Assembly: GCA_013288335.1 (NCBI GenBank)
Contig: JABDCC010000001.1
Location: forward strand, 1-64,000
DNA: 64,000 nt
Source of the DNA: Alphaproteobacteria bacterium
GTDB lineage: Bacteria; Pseudomonadota; Alphaproteobacteria; Rickettsiales; JABCZZ01
Direction: 5' to 3'
Below the pieces are notes generated by a model that saw only the letters and a list, made by a program, of their open reading frames with translations, ran no database searches and was not told where the DNA came from. The translations under genes and the position numbers were made by a program. Shown here one piece after another: positions 43,594 to 54,000 of the stretch (position 1 is its first letter; each line of letters starts with the position of its first letter).

Positions 43594-44865
43594 TTAAAGC
43601 TTCTCCAATTTAATTGCGGCATAAATAGCGACTAGCCCGTTGAGTAACGCGACTGTCAGAAATACTTGCGGGATAGTGAAGGAAAGCGAAAGCATCGCGA
43701 GCGTCAGAAGCGTTGCGGCCACCATGAACAATGCATTCATCACATTGTTTGCGGCGATAATGCGTGCGCGGTGTATGGCTTCGCTCTTTTGTTGCATAAT
43801 CGCGTAAAGCGGCACGATGTAAACACCTCCGCTTACTGCGATAAAAAACAAATCGATAAGAATTCGCAAACCCGAAAAGCTTCCGATAAACTCCCACAAT
43901 GTCATGAGTTCTGTTCGGTAAGAAAGGGCGATGGCATTGCTGGCAAAATACAGATCAATCCCGAATATCGTCATGCAAATCGCGGCCAATGGCACGTAGG
44001 TGCTTTTTATAACGCCGTGCAATAGCTTGTTGCATAAGACAGAACCTATACCTATGCCTATGGAAAAAACCGTCAGCAATAAAGTCACGACAGACGCATC
44101 TGCGTAAATGACGTTTTTTACGTAAGGTGCAAATTGTGAAAGAAAAGTAGCGCCTACCAGCCAGAACCATGAAATTCCAAGGATGCAGAGGAATACTTTT
44201 TTGTCGGTTTTGCTGAAACCAATGATATGCAAAGTTTCCTGCCAGATATTGCGGTTGATAATAAGCGTTGGCTCCGGCGCAGGTGCTTCGGGGATATAAC
44301 GGCTGATGCAGTAGCCGGTTATGGCAAGGGCAAGCAGGGCAAAGGATACATAATACACACCGCCCGTTTGCAGTATGAGCACACCGCCAAGAATGGTGCC
44401 GAGCAATATGGCAAGAAAGGTTCCTGCTTCAATGTAGGCATTACCTTGCAGTAATTCATCGTCGTGTAAATGTTGTGGCAATAGGACGTATTTAATCGGC
44501 CCGAAGAAGGTAGAATGCACTCCCATACAAAATAGTGCGAACAGGAGTAGTGCCACATTTTGTATGGCAAATCCCGCAATCGCGATTGCCATAATGGCGA
44601 TTTCAGCAATTTTAATAATGCGCGTGAGTTTTGCCCGGTCATATTTATCGGCCAGTTGTCCGGCAGTGGCAGAAAATAAAAAGAACGGCAGGATAAAAAG
44701 CCCTGCTGCGAGCGTTACCAGAATTTGCGCATTGCTGCCCGTCTGCACCGCTACATGGTAAGTCACCAGCATCACCAGTGCATTTTTTAAAAGATTATCG
44801 TTAAACGCCCCAAGAAACTGGGTGAGGAACAAAGGCAGGAATCGTTTGGAATGAAAGAGCGGCAT
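43594..44865 (-). CDS. MFS transporter, LplT-like (lysophospholipid flippase type)
   Basis: About 12 helices over 423 residues. The opening LFLTQFLGAFNDNLLKNALVMLV and the segment SATAGQLADKYDRAKLTRIIKIAEI are typical of the MFS group that contains LplT and the N-terminal half of Aas-type fusions, as is MGVHSTFFGPIKYVLLPQHL. LplT flips lysophosphatidylethanolamine across the inner membrane for re-acylation. No acyltransferase gene is adjacent, so specificity is inferred from the family only. Confidence 0.85.
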   Translation of the reverse strand: MPLFHSKRFLPLFLTQFLGAFNDNLLKNALVMLVTYHVAVQTGSNAQILVTLAAGLFILPFFLFSATAGQLADKYDRAKLTRIIKIAEIAIMAIAIAGFAIQNVALLLFALFCMGVHSTFFGPIKYVLLPQHLHDDELLQGNAYIEAGTFLAILLGTILGGVLILQTGGVYYVSFALLALAITGYCISRYIPEAPAPEPTLIINRNIWQETLHIIGFSKTDKKVFLCILGISWFWLVGATFLSQFAPYVKNVIYADASVVTLLLTVFSIGIGIGSVLCNKLLHGVIKSTYVPLAAICMTIFGIDLYFASNAIALSYRTELMTLWEFIGSFSGLRILIDLFFIAVSGGVYIVPLYAIMQQKSEAIHRARIIAANNVMNALFMVAATLLTLAMLSLSFTIPQVFLTVALLNGLVAIYAAIKLEKL

Positions 44866-44919
44866 TCGGATACCGTATCCTGAGAGTACCTGTTTGGCAA
44901 CCTATCCCCGGATGCGAGC

Positions 44920-45339
44920 TTACTCTTTCTGCCCACAGTTTTTGCATAGCACGGATTTGAAACCTTCAAAGGTAAGGTAAAGACCAATCAGTAATGGAAC
45001 CGTTGAGTAGACATAAAAATACTCTTCGTAATGGAGTGTGCCGAGCATTGAAATCGTCACTTCGGGTGGGCATAACAGTGACATCAAACCTTTGAGAAAC
45101 AGTATCCAGCCAAAGAGGGTGACGATAATCGGCAGCACCCCGCCTGACCAGATATTGTGACTGAGTATAATCGCAAGACCTCCTGTTAATATCAAGATAG
45201 CAACCAGAAATAGTAATGGTCGGTCTTGCAGCATCCCCGTCAGAAGCGCGATGAATAACTGCTTGTGCAACAACATAGACAGAGAAATAAAAATCTCGGC
45301 AATCCCGATAAGCCTGCTTAGAAAAATGGTACGTGACAT
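44920..45339 (-). CDS. Small four-helix membrane protein
   Basis: ATG 45339 (MSRTIFLSRLIGIAEIFISLSM) is chosen because GGAGAG precedes it and the upstream part of the open frame is not protein-like. The 139 residues form four hydrophobic segments (about 5-25, 42-62, 69-92, 105-125), and the C-terminus has a CxxC (LCKNCGQ). No known family is recognised with certainty; it resembles generic DUF-type integral membrane proteins. Confidence 0.6.
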   Translation of the reverse strand: MSRTIFLSRLIGIAEIFISLSMLLHKQLFIALLTGMLQDRPLLFLVAILILTGGLAIILSHNIWSGGVLPIIVTLFGWILFLKGLMSLLCPPEVTISMLGTLHYEEYFYVYSTVPLLIGLYLTFEGFKSVLCKNCGQKE

Positions 45340-45379
45340 AATGCACTCTCCAATGGTAGTCGGATGAAAATTATCTTCT

Positions 45380-46510
45380 CTATTCAGGCTGTTTATGTTC
45401 ACCTTCTTCGGGTTTGCGTTCAGCCGGATGCGGTGCAGGCTGAGGATGTGGCGCAGCGGCCTGAGGATGGGGTGCCGCTGCTTCTGGTCTGTGTTCAACA
45501 GGTGAATGCTGACTATTAACAGACTGAGAATATGGGCCACCTCCTGGTTGACGTTGTGCTGCAGGACGCGAAACGGGCTGAGGATGTTGAGTCACCTCAG
45601 AATTCCGCTCAGCCGAATCTGCTGCCGGGCGTGCAGCAGGTTGATGTTGCATCGCCTCAGGCTTTTCTTGTTGATTTACAGGCTTATGCGCTCCCGCATT
45701 ATTTGCAGCTTTAGGAATAGCAGCGCCTTTGGCAAGGGCAGGGTTTTTAATCACCGCCTGATTGTGCTTCTCTGCTTCCACATTCTTTGGACCAGCTTGT
45801 TTTGCGGCGACTACGCCTTTGCCGGCAAACACACCGGGGTGCGTCGTCGCAGCAATAGCAGGTTTTCCATTGTTAGCGGACGCACGCAATTGCGGATTGC
45901 TGCTTGCAGCCTTCACGTTTTTCACCTGATCAGCAGTAGGCGGTAAATGCTTTTCATGCATTGCTGCTTGTTCCTCATGCGTTGGTGCATCATGGGTTCC
46001 ACCCGGACCACCATTAAAGCTGGCATTGGTTACGTTAGTGACATTGGTGATGTTGGTAACATTCGTAACTGAACGGTTAACAACAAACATGTTTCCCTGC
46101 CATCCGCCGCCATTAAAGCCATGGCCACCATACCCGCCGCCATAATTAATGCCGCCGTAAAAACCGACATGCGTTCCCCAATAACCTTCGCGCCAGCCGA
46201 AGCCACCGCCACCCCAGCCCCAATAGCCAGGAGTCCATAAATAACCAAAAGTAGGTGGTTGTACCCAGGTACCCGGTACCCAATAATAACCAAATATGCC
46301 CCAGCGCCAATGTCCTGGTACCCAGATAAATCCTTCTTGCGGTGGCGCAGGTACTACATATACGGGGATAGCAGGAGGGGCAATGGCAACGGGCGCGCCC
46401 ACGGAAATATCTGCTGAAACACCAACCCCAATTTGCGCGCTCGATGTTACCGGTGATAACAACGCGAACAATACGAGGAAAGAAGTAATGAGGGTTTTTA
46501 TATACTGCAT
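45380..46510 (-). CDS. YXWGXW-repeat secreted protein with long disordered tail
   Basis: The 376 residues contain a signal peptide (1-25, ending TSSA). Tandem units follow such as GFIWVPGHWRWGIFGYYWVPGTWVQPP and YLWTPGYWGWGGGG, the YXWGXW motif family. A Gly/Asn-rich stretch with NVTN repeats comes next. Residues beyond about 180 are Ala/Pro/Gln/His-rich and probably unstructured (repeated PHPQ). The protein is likely surface-exposed or periplasmic, with unknown role. Confidence 0.82.
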   Translation of the reverse strand: MQYIKTLITSFLVLFALLSPVTSSAQIGVGVSADISVGAPVAIAPPAIPVYVVPAPPQEGFIWVPGHWRWGIFGYYWVPGTWVQPPTFGYLWTPGYWGWGGGGFGWREGYWGTHVGFYGGINYGGGYGGHGFNGGGWQGNMFVVNRSVTNVTNITNVTNVTNASFNGGPGGTHDAPTHEEQAAMHEKHLPPTADQVKNVKAASSNPQLRASANNGKPAIAATTHPGVFAGKGVVAAKQAGPKNVEAEKHNQAVIKNPALAKGAAIPKAANNAGAHKPVNQQEKPEAMQHQPAARPAADSAERNSEVTQHPQPVSRPAAQRQPGGGPYSQSVNSQHSPVEHRPEAAAPHPQAAAPHPQPAPHPAERKPEEGEHKQPE

Positions 46511-46669
46511 ATCGGCACCTTGAGTTATTATGAATAATTAGATAACGACGCTTCTTAGGGTAAACTTTATCCATCCGCAAAAATTTTGTCCAGTATCAAA
46601 GGTATACATTGCAAAAATATAATGAATCCATAATGAGGGGGGCTCATTCTTATTAAGAACTAATAACTT

Positions 46670-47095
46670 CTAGGTACGTTCCCACGTTTCTAGTTTTCCG
46701 GGAATGGTAAAAAATAAGGGATGGGGGTGAAGAGATAATTTTTTTATAGCCCGTAATTTATCTGGATCACGGCGGCTTAATTTTTCCCTCAGATGTTTAA
46801 GCTCAAATGCCATTTGTCCTTCTGTCACTGATATTGACATAGCACAAGGTTTGGCCAGGATTTTTTGCTTATTAAAATTGTACCCTCTGCGCTCTGCCTC
46901 TTTATGTACCTCCCAAAGGTAAGTGGCAATGGCCTCCTTTGACGATGCAGATTCATAAAAACGCTGTAATTGAGGGTGGTGGCGATATCCCTTGGTTTTT
47001 CCGTGAAGCACATGCTGCGCAAGCAAGGCCTCGCGCCATAAGGCGACTAAGCCTTTAGTATCCAGAAATGAAGGATGAAGTGACCACAAACGCAT
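46670..47095 (-). CDS. Pyrimidine-dimer DNA glycosylase family protein
   Basis: MRLWSLHPSFLDTKGLVALWREALLAQHVLHGKTKGYRHHPQLQRF is the characteristic N-terminus of bacterial Pyr_excise family proteins, distant relatives of T4 endonuclease V that remove UV dimers. The 141 residues match. The longer open frame continues through tRNA-Leu and is not real coding. ATG 47095 has AGGAT-like bases upstream. Activity on dimers is assumed from the family. Confidence 0.78.
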   Translation of the reverse strand: MRLWSLHPSFLDTKGLVALWREALLAQHVLHGKTKGYRHHPQLQRFYESASSKEAIATYLWEVHKEAERRGYNFNKQKILAKPCAMSISVTEGQMAFELKHLREKLSRRDPDKLRAIKKLSLHPHPLFFTIPGKLETWERT

Positions 47096-47110
47096 AAGGA
47101 TATTATAAAA

Positions 47111-47197
47111 TGGTGCCCGGAAGAGGACTCGAACCTCCATGATCTTGCGAACACTAGCACCTGAAGCTAGCGCGTCTACCAATTCCGCCATCCGGGC
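47111..47197 (-). tRNA. tRNA-Leu (anticodon CAG)
   Basis: Read on the minus strand, acceptor GCCCGGA pairs with TCCGGGC, followed by A and an encoded CCA. The anticodon loop TTCAGGT gives CAG. A long variable arm and the GGTTCGAGTCC T-arm identify a class II leucine tRNA of 87 nt. Confidence 0.94.
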
Positions 47198-47248
47198 TGA
47201 AATCAAGAGAAATGCGTTATAAAAGAGGATTACCTGCTTGTCTATAAC

Positions 47249-48412
47249 TTATCCTCTGCGGCGTAGGATTATCAGTGTAATTTCGGAAGGGTTAGCGGTG
47301 CGCAACGGTGGCCCCCAAAAACCAGTTCCGCGGTTCACATAAATCCACATATTTTCATGTCGATTCAATCCTTTATAGTAACGTTGAAACAATCGGATAA
47401 ACAGATTGAAGGGGAAATATTGGCCGCCATGTGTATGGCCGGAAATTTGCAAATCAAACCCTGCAGCATGTGCTGCTTTATAGCTCGCCGGTTGATGGGC
47501 AAGAAGAATTTTTGTGAGATTAGACGGCGATCCTTCAAGTGCTTTTCCTGGATCGGATGCATGATCAGATTGCATATACCGTGTTGAATAATCATTAATG
47601 CCTGCCAGGATAATTTCTTCGTTGCCGCGTTTGAGAATAATGTGCTCATTGGATAAAATGCGCGCGCCTAGTTTTGCAAACTCAGCAATCCACGCGCCTG
47701 CACCCCAATAATATTCATGATTGCCGGTTACAAAGAAGACGCCATAAGGCGCATGAAGCTTTGCAAGTGGTGCAACCTTATCTCGTAAATCTTCCACGCT
47801 GCCATCAACAAAATCTCCCGTGAGTGCAATGAGGTCGGGCTTTAGATTATTCGCCATAGTGACTACATTTTCTGTATAATCACGGCCAATTATCGAGCCC
47901 ACATGCAGATCGGAAATCTGCACTATTTTAAATCCATCAAAATTTGCTGGAAGATTATCAAGCGGTATTTCAACTGTGCGAACGGTAGGGCCAGAAGCGG
48001 CCTGTTTTATGCCAAGCGCAATAGTGCCAAATGTAAGGGCAGCAAGCAAAAATAATTGTCGTCGATCAAACAATGCACCATTATTAGGTAATGAAATCAA
48101 TTTCCATATCGTACTTATAATATCAGCTGAGAGTGTATAGATGAACAGGCATGAAAGAATGCCGAGTGCCGCATAGGACGCCCAGTCAATGAGGTTAAAA
48201 ATTACATTCAAGCCGCTGCGGTCTTTGAGTCCGGGAAATAAAAGCCGATCGCCAAAAGGCGCGGCAAGTTGCAGTGCGAAGAATACAAAAGTGAACAGCC
48301 ACACTATAAACAAATGCCCACCCGCGAAAGGCCAGATGGCAACAAGGCTCATCGCCACATAACCATTCATGAACGCAAGAAAACCGATAAGAATGAGGAT
48401 TCGCATGAACAA
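47249..48412 (-). CDS. Membrane-anchored metallophosphoesterase (YkuE/YaeI type)
   Basis: The N-terminal 140 residues hold four to five membrane helices. The phosphoesterase domain has QISDLHVGS, ALTGDFVDG, VTGNHEYYWG and LQISGHTHGGQYFP, the full dimetal signature, and ends YVNRGTGFWGPPLR. YaeI-like proteins hydrolyse UDP-diacylglucosamine or related phosphoesters at the inner membrane. The 387 residues match the membrane-anchored subgroup. The catalytic domain's cellular side and substrate are not certain. Confidence 0.87.
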   Translation of the reverse strand: MFMRILILIGFLAFMNGYVAMSLVAIWPFAGGHLFIVWLFTFVFFALQLAAPFGDRLLFPGLKDRSGLNVIFNLIDWASYAALGILSCLFIYTLSADIISTIWKLISLPNNGALFDRRQLFLLAALTFGTIALGIKQAASGPTVRTVEIPLDNLPANFDGFKIVQISDLHVGSIIGRDYTENVVTMANNLKPDLIALTGDFVDGSVEDLRDKVAPLAKLHAPYGVFFVTGNHEYYWGAGAWIAEFAKLGARILSNEHIILKRGNEEIILAGINDYSTRYMQSDHASDPGKALEGSPSNLTKILLAHQPASYKAAHAAGFDLQISGHTHGGQYFPFNLFIRLFQRYYKGLNRHENMWIYVNRGTGFWGPPLRTANPSEITLIILRRRG

Positions 48413-48433
48413 GAAGGTGCCTTTAAATTTTGA

Positions 48434-49864
48434 TTATTTTGGATTCACTGCTTTATCATCATGCAGATTCCAGCCGCCGCCGAGCGCTTTGATAAGTGCA
48501 ATTCGTGCATTGATACGGCGAGTGAGGATGTCGTTTGAGGCAAGCTCTGCTTGAAGCGCGGTATTCTGAGAAACCACTACATCCAAATACGTTGCAATGC
48601 CGCCTTTATAGCGATCTTGGGCTTGAGTAAGCGCTTTCTCAGCGGCTTCCGTGGCTGCAGTCTGGCTTGTATTTTCCTGCTCCAACTGTTTGATGGCGAC
48701 GAGATTATCTTCTGCTTCTTTGAAAGCGGTAAGTACCGTTTCGCGGTAATTGGCAATCGTTTCATTATAAGCAGCGCGTGCCTGATCGTTCATCGCGTGA
48801 ATTTTTCCGGCGTCAAATAGTGTCATTACCGCGCTTGGCCCAAGCGACCAGAACTGGCTCGGTGCATTAAACAATGTGGAGCGGGTAATGCTTTCAAAAC
48901 CAAACATAGCATCGAGGCTTATGGTAGGGAAGTAAGCGGCGCGGGCAACGCCAATCTCGGCATTGGCAGAGGAAACCCGGCGTTCTGCGGCAGCAATATC
49001 CGGGCGGCGCTCCAGCAACGTGGAGGGTAAGCCCGCATCAATTGTTGGAGCTTCGCTGACTATGGTTACGGGGTCAATTTTAAAAGAAGACGGCATCTCA
49101 CCCACGAGTATGGCGATCGCATGTTCCATTTGCGCGCGTTGTAATGCAGATTCCGCACTTTGTGTTTTGGCATTTTCTAATTGTGTTTTCGCCTGATCCA
49201 CATCCGCTTCTGAAGCTATACCGCCATTATGACGGTCATTGGTGAGGTCGTATGCTTTCTGGTAAGCATCAATAGCTTTGCCAAGTATAACTTGTGCTTT
49301 ATCAAGTGCGCGCAGATTAAAATAATCGGTGGCGAGTTCTGCGTGGATACTTAAATCCAGCACCGCTTTATCAGCAGCGCTTGCTTGTGCAAGATTACCG
49401 GCGGCTTTGGCGGAATTGCGCACGCGCCCCCAGATATCAAGCTCATAGGATAAATCCACGCCCACTATATTTTCGTTATAGAGTGAAAGTGTTGTCTGTG
49501 AGGTAATATTATGGGAAAGCTGATTGCGGCTTTCACTGGCATTTGCAGTCACGGTGGGAAAATAAGCAGCATTGGCTTGCGTTGCAACGGCACGTGCCTG
49601 ATCATAACGTGCAATGGCAGCTTTTAAATCCTGGTTTGAACTTGCAACTTTGCTTTCCAGATCATTTAATTTTTCATCACCGAATATTTTCCACCACTCT
49701 CCACGCTCTATAGCATCTGCGGGTTTTGCAAGTTGCCAATCTTTGTTTTCCTTATAGGCCTCTGGAATAGGTGCGGTACTGGGTTGTGTATATTTGGGCG
49801 CAAGTGAACAGGAGGCTAATGTCCCAAATAACAGTGCGCCCAGAATAAGATTTCTGAATATCAC
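48434..49864 (-). CDS. RND efflux outer-membrane lipoprotein (NodT/OprM type)
   Basis: The signal peptide ends in lipobox LASC (Cys19). The 476 residues carry two TolC-type repeats. YELDIWGRVRNSAKAAGNLAQAS, ERRPDIAAAERRVSSANAEIGVARAAYFPTISLDAMFG and NYRETVLTAFKEAEDNLVAIKQLE are family signatures. It is the outer-membrane channel of the tripartite pump. Its start overlaps the adaptor stop by ATGA, placing it last in the operon. Confidence 0.92.
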   Translation of the reverse strand: MIFRNLILGALLFGTLASCSLAPKYTQPSTAPIPEAYKENKDWQLAKPADAIERGEWWKIFGDEKLNDLESKVASSNQDLKAAIARYDQARAVATQANAAYFPTVTANASESRNQLSHNITSQTTLSLYNENIVGVDLSYELDIWGRVRNSAKAAGNLAQASAADKAVLDLSIHAELATDYFNLRALDKAQVILGKAIDAYQKAYDLTNDRHNGGIASEADVDQAKTQLENAKTQSAESALQRAQMEHAIAILVGEMPSSFKIDPVTIVSEAPTIDAGLPSTLLERRPDIAAAERRVSSANAEIGVARAAYFPTISLDAMFGFESITRSTLFNAPSQFWSLGPSAVMTLFDAGKIHAMNDQARAAYNETIANYRETVLTAFKEAEDNLVAIKQLEQENTSQTAATEAAEKALTQAQDRYKGGIATYLDVVVSQNTALQAELASNDILTRRINARIALIKALGGGWNLHDDKAVNPK

Positions 49865-51015
49865 TTTTTCATGTCCTTATCGTCATGCTTGTCAGCGGCC
49901 TCGGCAACACGGACTGCCTGTCCATTACTCAGCGAATCGGGAGGATTTACGATAACGATCTCCTGCGGCTCAATGCCGGAAAGTATTTCCACGGAATTGC
50001 CAAAGTCGCGCCCCATTTTAACGGATTTGAGCAACACTTTGTTGTTTGCATCTATCGTTGCTACCTGCAAACCTTCTTTGCGGAAAAGCAAGGCGTTTAC
50101 CGGTAGGCGGATATTAGTGTCGTGGGCTGCAAGCTTCATATGTACATCGGCAAACCCACCGGGGAGTATTTCATACTTATTATTCTCTACCAAAAATTCA
50201 ATCAGCTCTGTTCTCGTCGTATTATCGATTCCCTCGGCGGTATGGTATAATGTCGCCTTGTAACTATGATCGGAATGTTCGGTAAATGTGATATCGGCTT
50301 CCATATCCGGCGTAATCGCATAGGCATAATTTTCCGGAACGCTTACATAGACGCGCAGTTTATTATGTTGCGATAACTGAAACAGAACTTGCCCGGTAGT
50401 GCTTCCGGAGTTTATCAGCGCGCCGATATCGGTAAGCCGGGCGGTCACCACCCCATCAAAAGGAGCAACAACACGTTTGAAAGATTCCAGATCTTTCAAG
50501 CGATCGACATTGGCTTGTGCGGAAGCAAGTGCAGCGGCCTTTGCTTTCGCATCACCGATTTTTTCATCGGTTTCCTGTTTGGATACCGAGTCAGTTTTTA
50601 AAAGCGCTTCCCAGCGTGTGGCGGTGATTTGTGCCAGATCGTTATTAGCTTTTGCAGTTGCCAGATCGGCTATGGCCTGATGGAGTTGTGCATCTATTTC
50701 AGGGGTGTCGATTTCGGCCATAAGTTGCCCGGTTTTTACATGGGTACCCATGCCGGTATACCATTGTTTCAGATAGCCATTGGTGCGCGCATAAATCGGT
50801 GCTTCATGCCAGGGGCGTACATTTCCGGGCAGTACAATTTCTTCACTCGCAGGCCCACCTGGTGCTTTAATCACATTCACTGTGGTTATCGCCTGATCCT
50901 GAGTGCGATCATTTAATGCTCTCGCGGCGTGGATGCGCATGCCAATGAGGGTGAATGCTATCAGTAACATTAGAATAGCAAATAATATTCTTTTTTTCTT
51001 TAAATGCTTAGCCAT
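49861..51015 (-). CDS. RND efflux membrane-fusion protein (adaptor)
   Basis: The 384 residues contain an N-terminal membrane anchor (ILFAILMLLIAFTLIGMRI). Lipoyl-like half motifs GYLKQWYTGMGTHVKTGQLMAEIDTPEIDAQL and FKRVVAPFDGVVTARLTDIGALIN flank an alpha-hairpin with Ala/Asp-rich coiled coil. Beta-barrel and membrane-proximal domains follow. It links the RND pump to the outer-membrane channel. It overlaps both neighbours (8 and 4 bases). Confidence 0.92.
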   Translation of the reverse strand: MAKHLKKKRILFAILMLLIAFTLIGMRIHAARALNDRTQDQAITTVNVIKAPGGPASEEIVLPGNVRPWHEAPIYARTNGYLKQWYTGMGTHVKTGQLMAEIDTPEIDAQLHQAIADLATAKANNDLAQITATRWEALLKTDSVSKQETDEKIGDAKAKAAALASAQANVDRLKDLESFKRVVAPFDGVVTARLTDIGALINSGSTTGQVLFQLSQHNKLRVYVSVPENYAYAITPDMEADITFTEHSDHSYKATLYHTAEGIDNTTRTELIEFLVENNKYEILPGGFADVHMKLAAHDTNIRLPVNALLFRKEGLQVATIDANNKVLLKSVKMGRDFGNSVEILSGIEPQEIVIVNPPDSLSNGQAVRVAEAADKHDDKDMKK

Positions 51016-54000
51016 TGTAATTCTCCTGTTGCGTAGCGTGTCCGCCGTTCTTCAGTCTTCTGCGTTCATGAATCAGACAGAAGACCGCAGGCACAAAAAA
51101 CAGAGTTGAAATGGTTGCAAAAGCAAGCCCGCCAATAACGGCGCGCCCGAGCGGTGCATTCTGTTCACCGCCATCACCAAGACCAAGCGCCATTGGAATC
51201 ATACCGATGATCATGGCGAGTGCCGTCATAATGACTGGGCGCAGACGTGTGTAGCCCGCTTCAAGCGATGCGGTTATAGCATCGTCACCATGTGACATAC
51301 GTTCACGCGCGAAGCTTACAATTAAAATACTGTTTGCGGTGGCAACACCCATACACATGATAGCGCCGGTGAGTGCCGGAACACTGAGCGTCGTATGGCT
51401 TAAGAATAACATCCAGACAATACCTGCAATAGCGGCAGGAAGTGCGGTGATAATGATAAACGGATCTGTCCAGGACTGGAAGTTAATCACGATGAGTAAG
51501 TAGACTAGAAGAATCGCAAATACTAGTCCGCTGTAAAGACCGCTGAACGAAGCCTCACGTGTCTGCATTTGTCCGCGTGCTCTTACGCGCGAACCTTTAG
51601 GCACATCTTTTTCTGTGTCGGAAATTATTTTATCAATATCTCTTCCCACCGCACCTAAATCGCGGTCTTCCACGGCTGCAAAAATATCAATGACGGGCTG
51701 AACGTTATAATGTGAAACGACAGCGGGGCCTGCGCCACGCGAAACATCCGATACTGCACCAAGCAATTGTGGGGCAGCATTCGCATGGCCGGTGATGGGG
51801 ATATTACGAAGCGCATCAATCGAATCCAGATCGTGTTGCGGAGTCTGAGTAACGATAGAATAAGACACACCATTTTTGGGATTAAGCCAGAATGTAGGCG
51901 CGGTCTGGAAACTGCCCGAAAGCGAGATAAGCATATCACTTGCAACATCAAGTGCTGTAAGCCCCAGCTCTTGTGCGCGTGTTCGATCAAGGGTGACATG
52001 CAGTTCAGGATTATCGGAAACCTGCTGAATTCTGGCATCGGCAATACCTGAGACATGACGGATTTTATCGTAAAGCATATCAGCATATTTTTTGTTGGCA
52101 TCGTCGTTAAGACCAATTACCTGTACATCAATCGGCGAGGGCAGGCCGAAATTAAGAATCTGGCTCACGATGTCGGCAGGCAAAAACGAGAAGGTAACGC
52201 CGGGCATGGCTTTTGGCAGGGTCTGGCGCAGCTGGCGCACATAGTCAGGGGTAGGGTGATGATCGGGAGAAAGTGAGATAAGAATATCGGCGTCACTGGA
52301 GCCTATCGGTGCTGAGTTGCTGTAAGAAAGGTTGGTTCCGCTTATCGGCAAGCCGACATTATCTACCACACGTGCCAGTTCTTTTTCAGGAATGACTTTG
52401 CGTATCTGATTGTCGATCTCTTCGCATAATTTTGCGGTTTCTTCTACACGTAATCCGGTATGAGCGTGGATATGAAGTTTAATCTCGCCGCCGTCGACGC
52501 CTGGAAAAAAGTCGGAGCCGAGCCACGGAGCAAGTATTAATAAAGAAGCGACTATGAAGCCCAAGAAACAACTGATAAAAAGCCCACGATGTTCAAGTGT
52601 TAAAGCGAGTTTCTGGTGATAGAATTCACGAAGCTTCTCAAATTTATGCTCAAAACTTGCCTGCAGGCGGGCAAATATATTTTTGCGCATGTGCTGCACT
52701 TCATGATCATGAGGTGTGTCATGTGCCTTAAGCCAGTACATTGCCAGAGTCGGAACCAATGTGCGCGATAACACATACGAAGCAAGCATGGCGAACACCA
52801 CTGCTTCTGCCAAAGGAATAAATAGAAACCTTGAAACGCCGGTTAAGAAAAACATCGGCACGAACACAATGCAGATACATAAGGTTGAGACCAATGCTGG
52901 TATAGCGATCTGCTGCGCTCCATCTAAAATTGCTTCCTGTACTTCTTTTCCCTGTTCTAAGTGCCAGTTGATATTTTCGATAGCAACGGTTGCATCATCA
53001 ACCAATATACCGACCGCAAGCGCGAGACCGCCCAGCGTCATAATGTTAATAGTTTGTCCAAGCGCGGATAGCAGGATTATGGAAGCCAGCACGGAGAGGG
53101 GAATAGATAAAGTAATAATGAGTGTGCTGCGCCAGCTACCAAGAAACAGCAATATCATAAGTCCGGTAAGCACGGCGGCAATAATACCTTCGCGTATTAC
53201 CCCATCAATGGCACCACGCACGAAAATAGATTGATCGCTTATTGCCTGCAGAGTTATTTCCGGTGGAATCATATCCCGAAGATGTGGTATTAAATTTTTA
53301 ATGCGGTCAATAATATCCAGTGTCGACGAGTTTCCGGTTTTAAGAATGGACATCAGCATGGCGCGGTGATTGTCCATATGCACGATGTTGGTCTGCGGAG
53401 CAAATCCATCGCGGACATGCGCAACGTCTTTGATATAGAGCGTTGTATCACCATCGGCTTTTACAGGTAGGTTATTGAGCTCATCCACCACTGTTGGGCT
53501 GGCATTGAGCTTCACTGTATATTCGTATTCACCAATCTTTTCTGTGCCCGCAGGTAAAATCAGATTCTGCGCGCCGATGGCATTGCTGACATCTTGCGCT
53601 GAAATGCCGTGTGCTTGCATCGCTTTCTGATTTAAATCCACCTGGATTTGTGGACTTTTGCCGCCATAAGGGTAGGGAAGCGCTGCGCCCTGTATGGTAG
53701 CAAGTTGTGTGCGGATAATGTTATTGCCGAAGTCAAAAAGCTCCTGTTCGGAATATTTTGTACTCGAAAGCGCAAGCTGAATCACCGGAACGGTGGATGC
53801 ATTGTAGCTCAAGATCAGCGGCGGTGTGGTGCCGGGCGGTAATTGGCGCAGCATCGTCTGGGCAATCGCAGTAACCTGACTCAATGCAATATTTATATTA
53901 ACAACAGGTTGAAAATATACCTTGATAACGGAAACCCCTTGCAAGGACTGGGATTCTATATGTTCAATATCGGTCACTGTAACCGTTAGCGCGCGCTCAA

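Noticed and set aside
45340..45540. Extended N-terminus (residues before MSRTIF) of the four-helix membrane protein
   Set aside because: The upstream part is basic and non-conserved in character, lies over the promoter region and the YXWGXW gene 3' end, and lacks a ribosome site.
47096..47206. Extended N-terminus of the glycosylase ORF reading MAELVDALASGA
   Set aside because: This is the translation of antisense/sense tRNA-Leu sequence, a well-known artefact; the real start is ATG 47095.
53600..53842. Possible selfish repeat insertion in the RND gene
   Set aside because: The segment matches normal RND periplasmic loop sequence; no hairpins or length excess.
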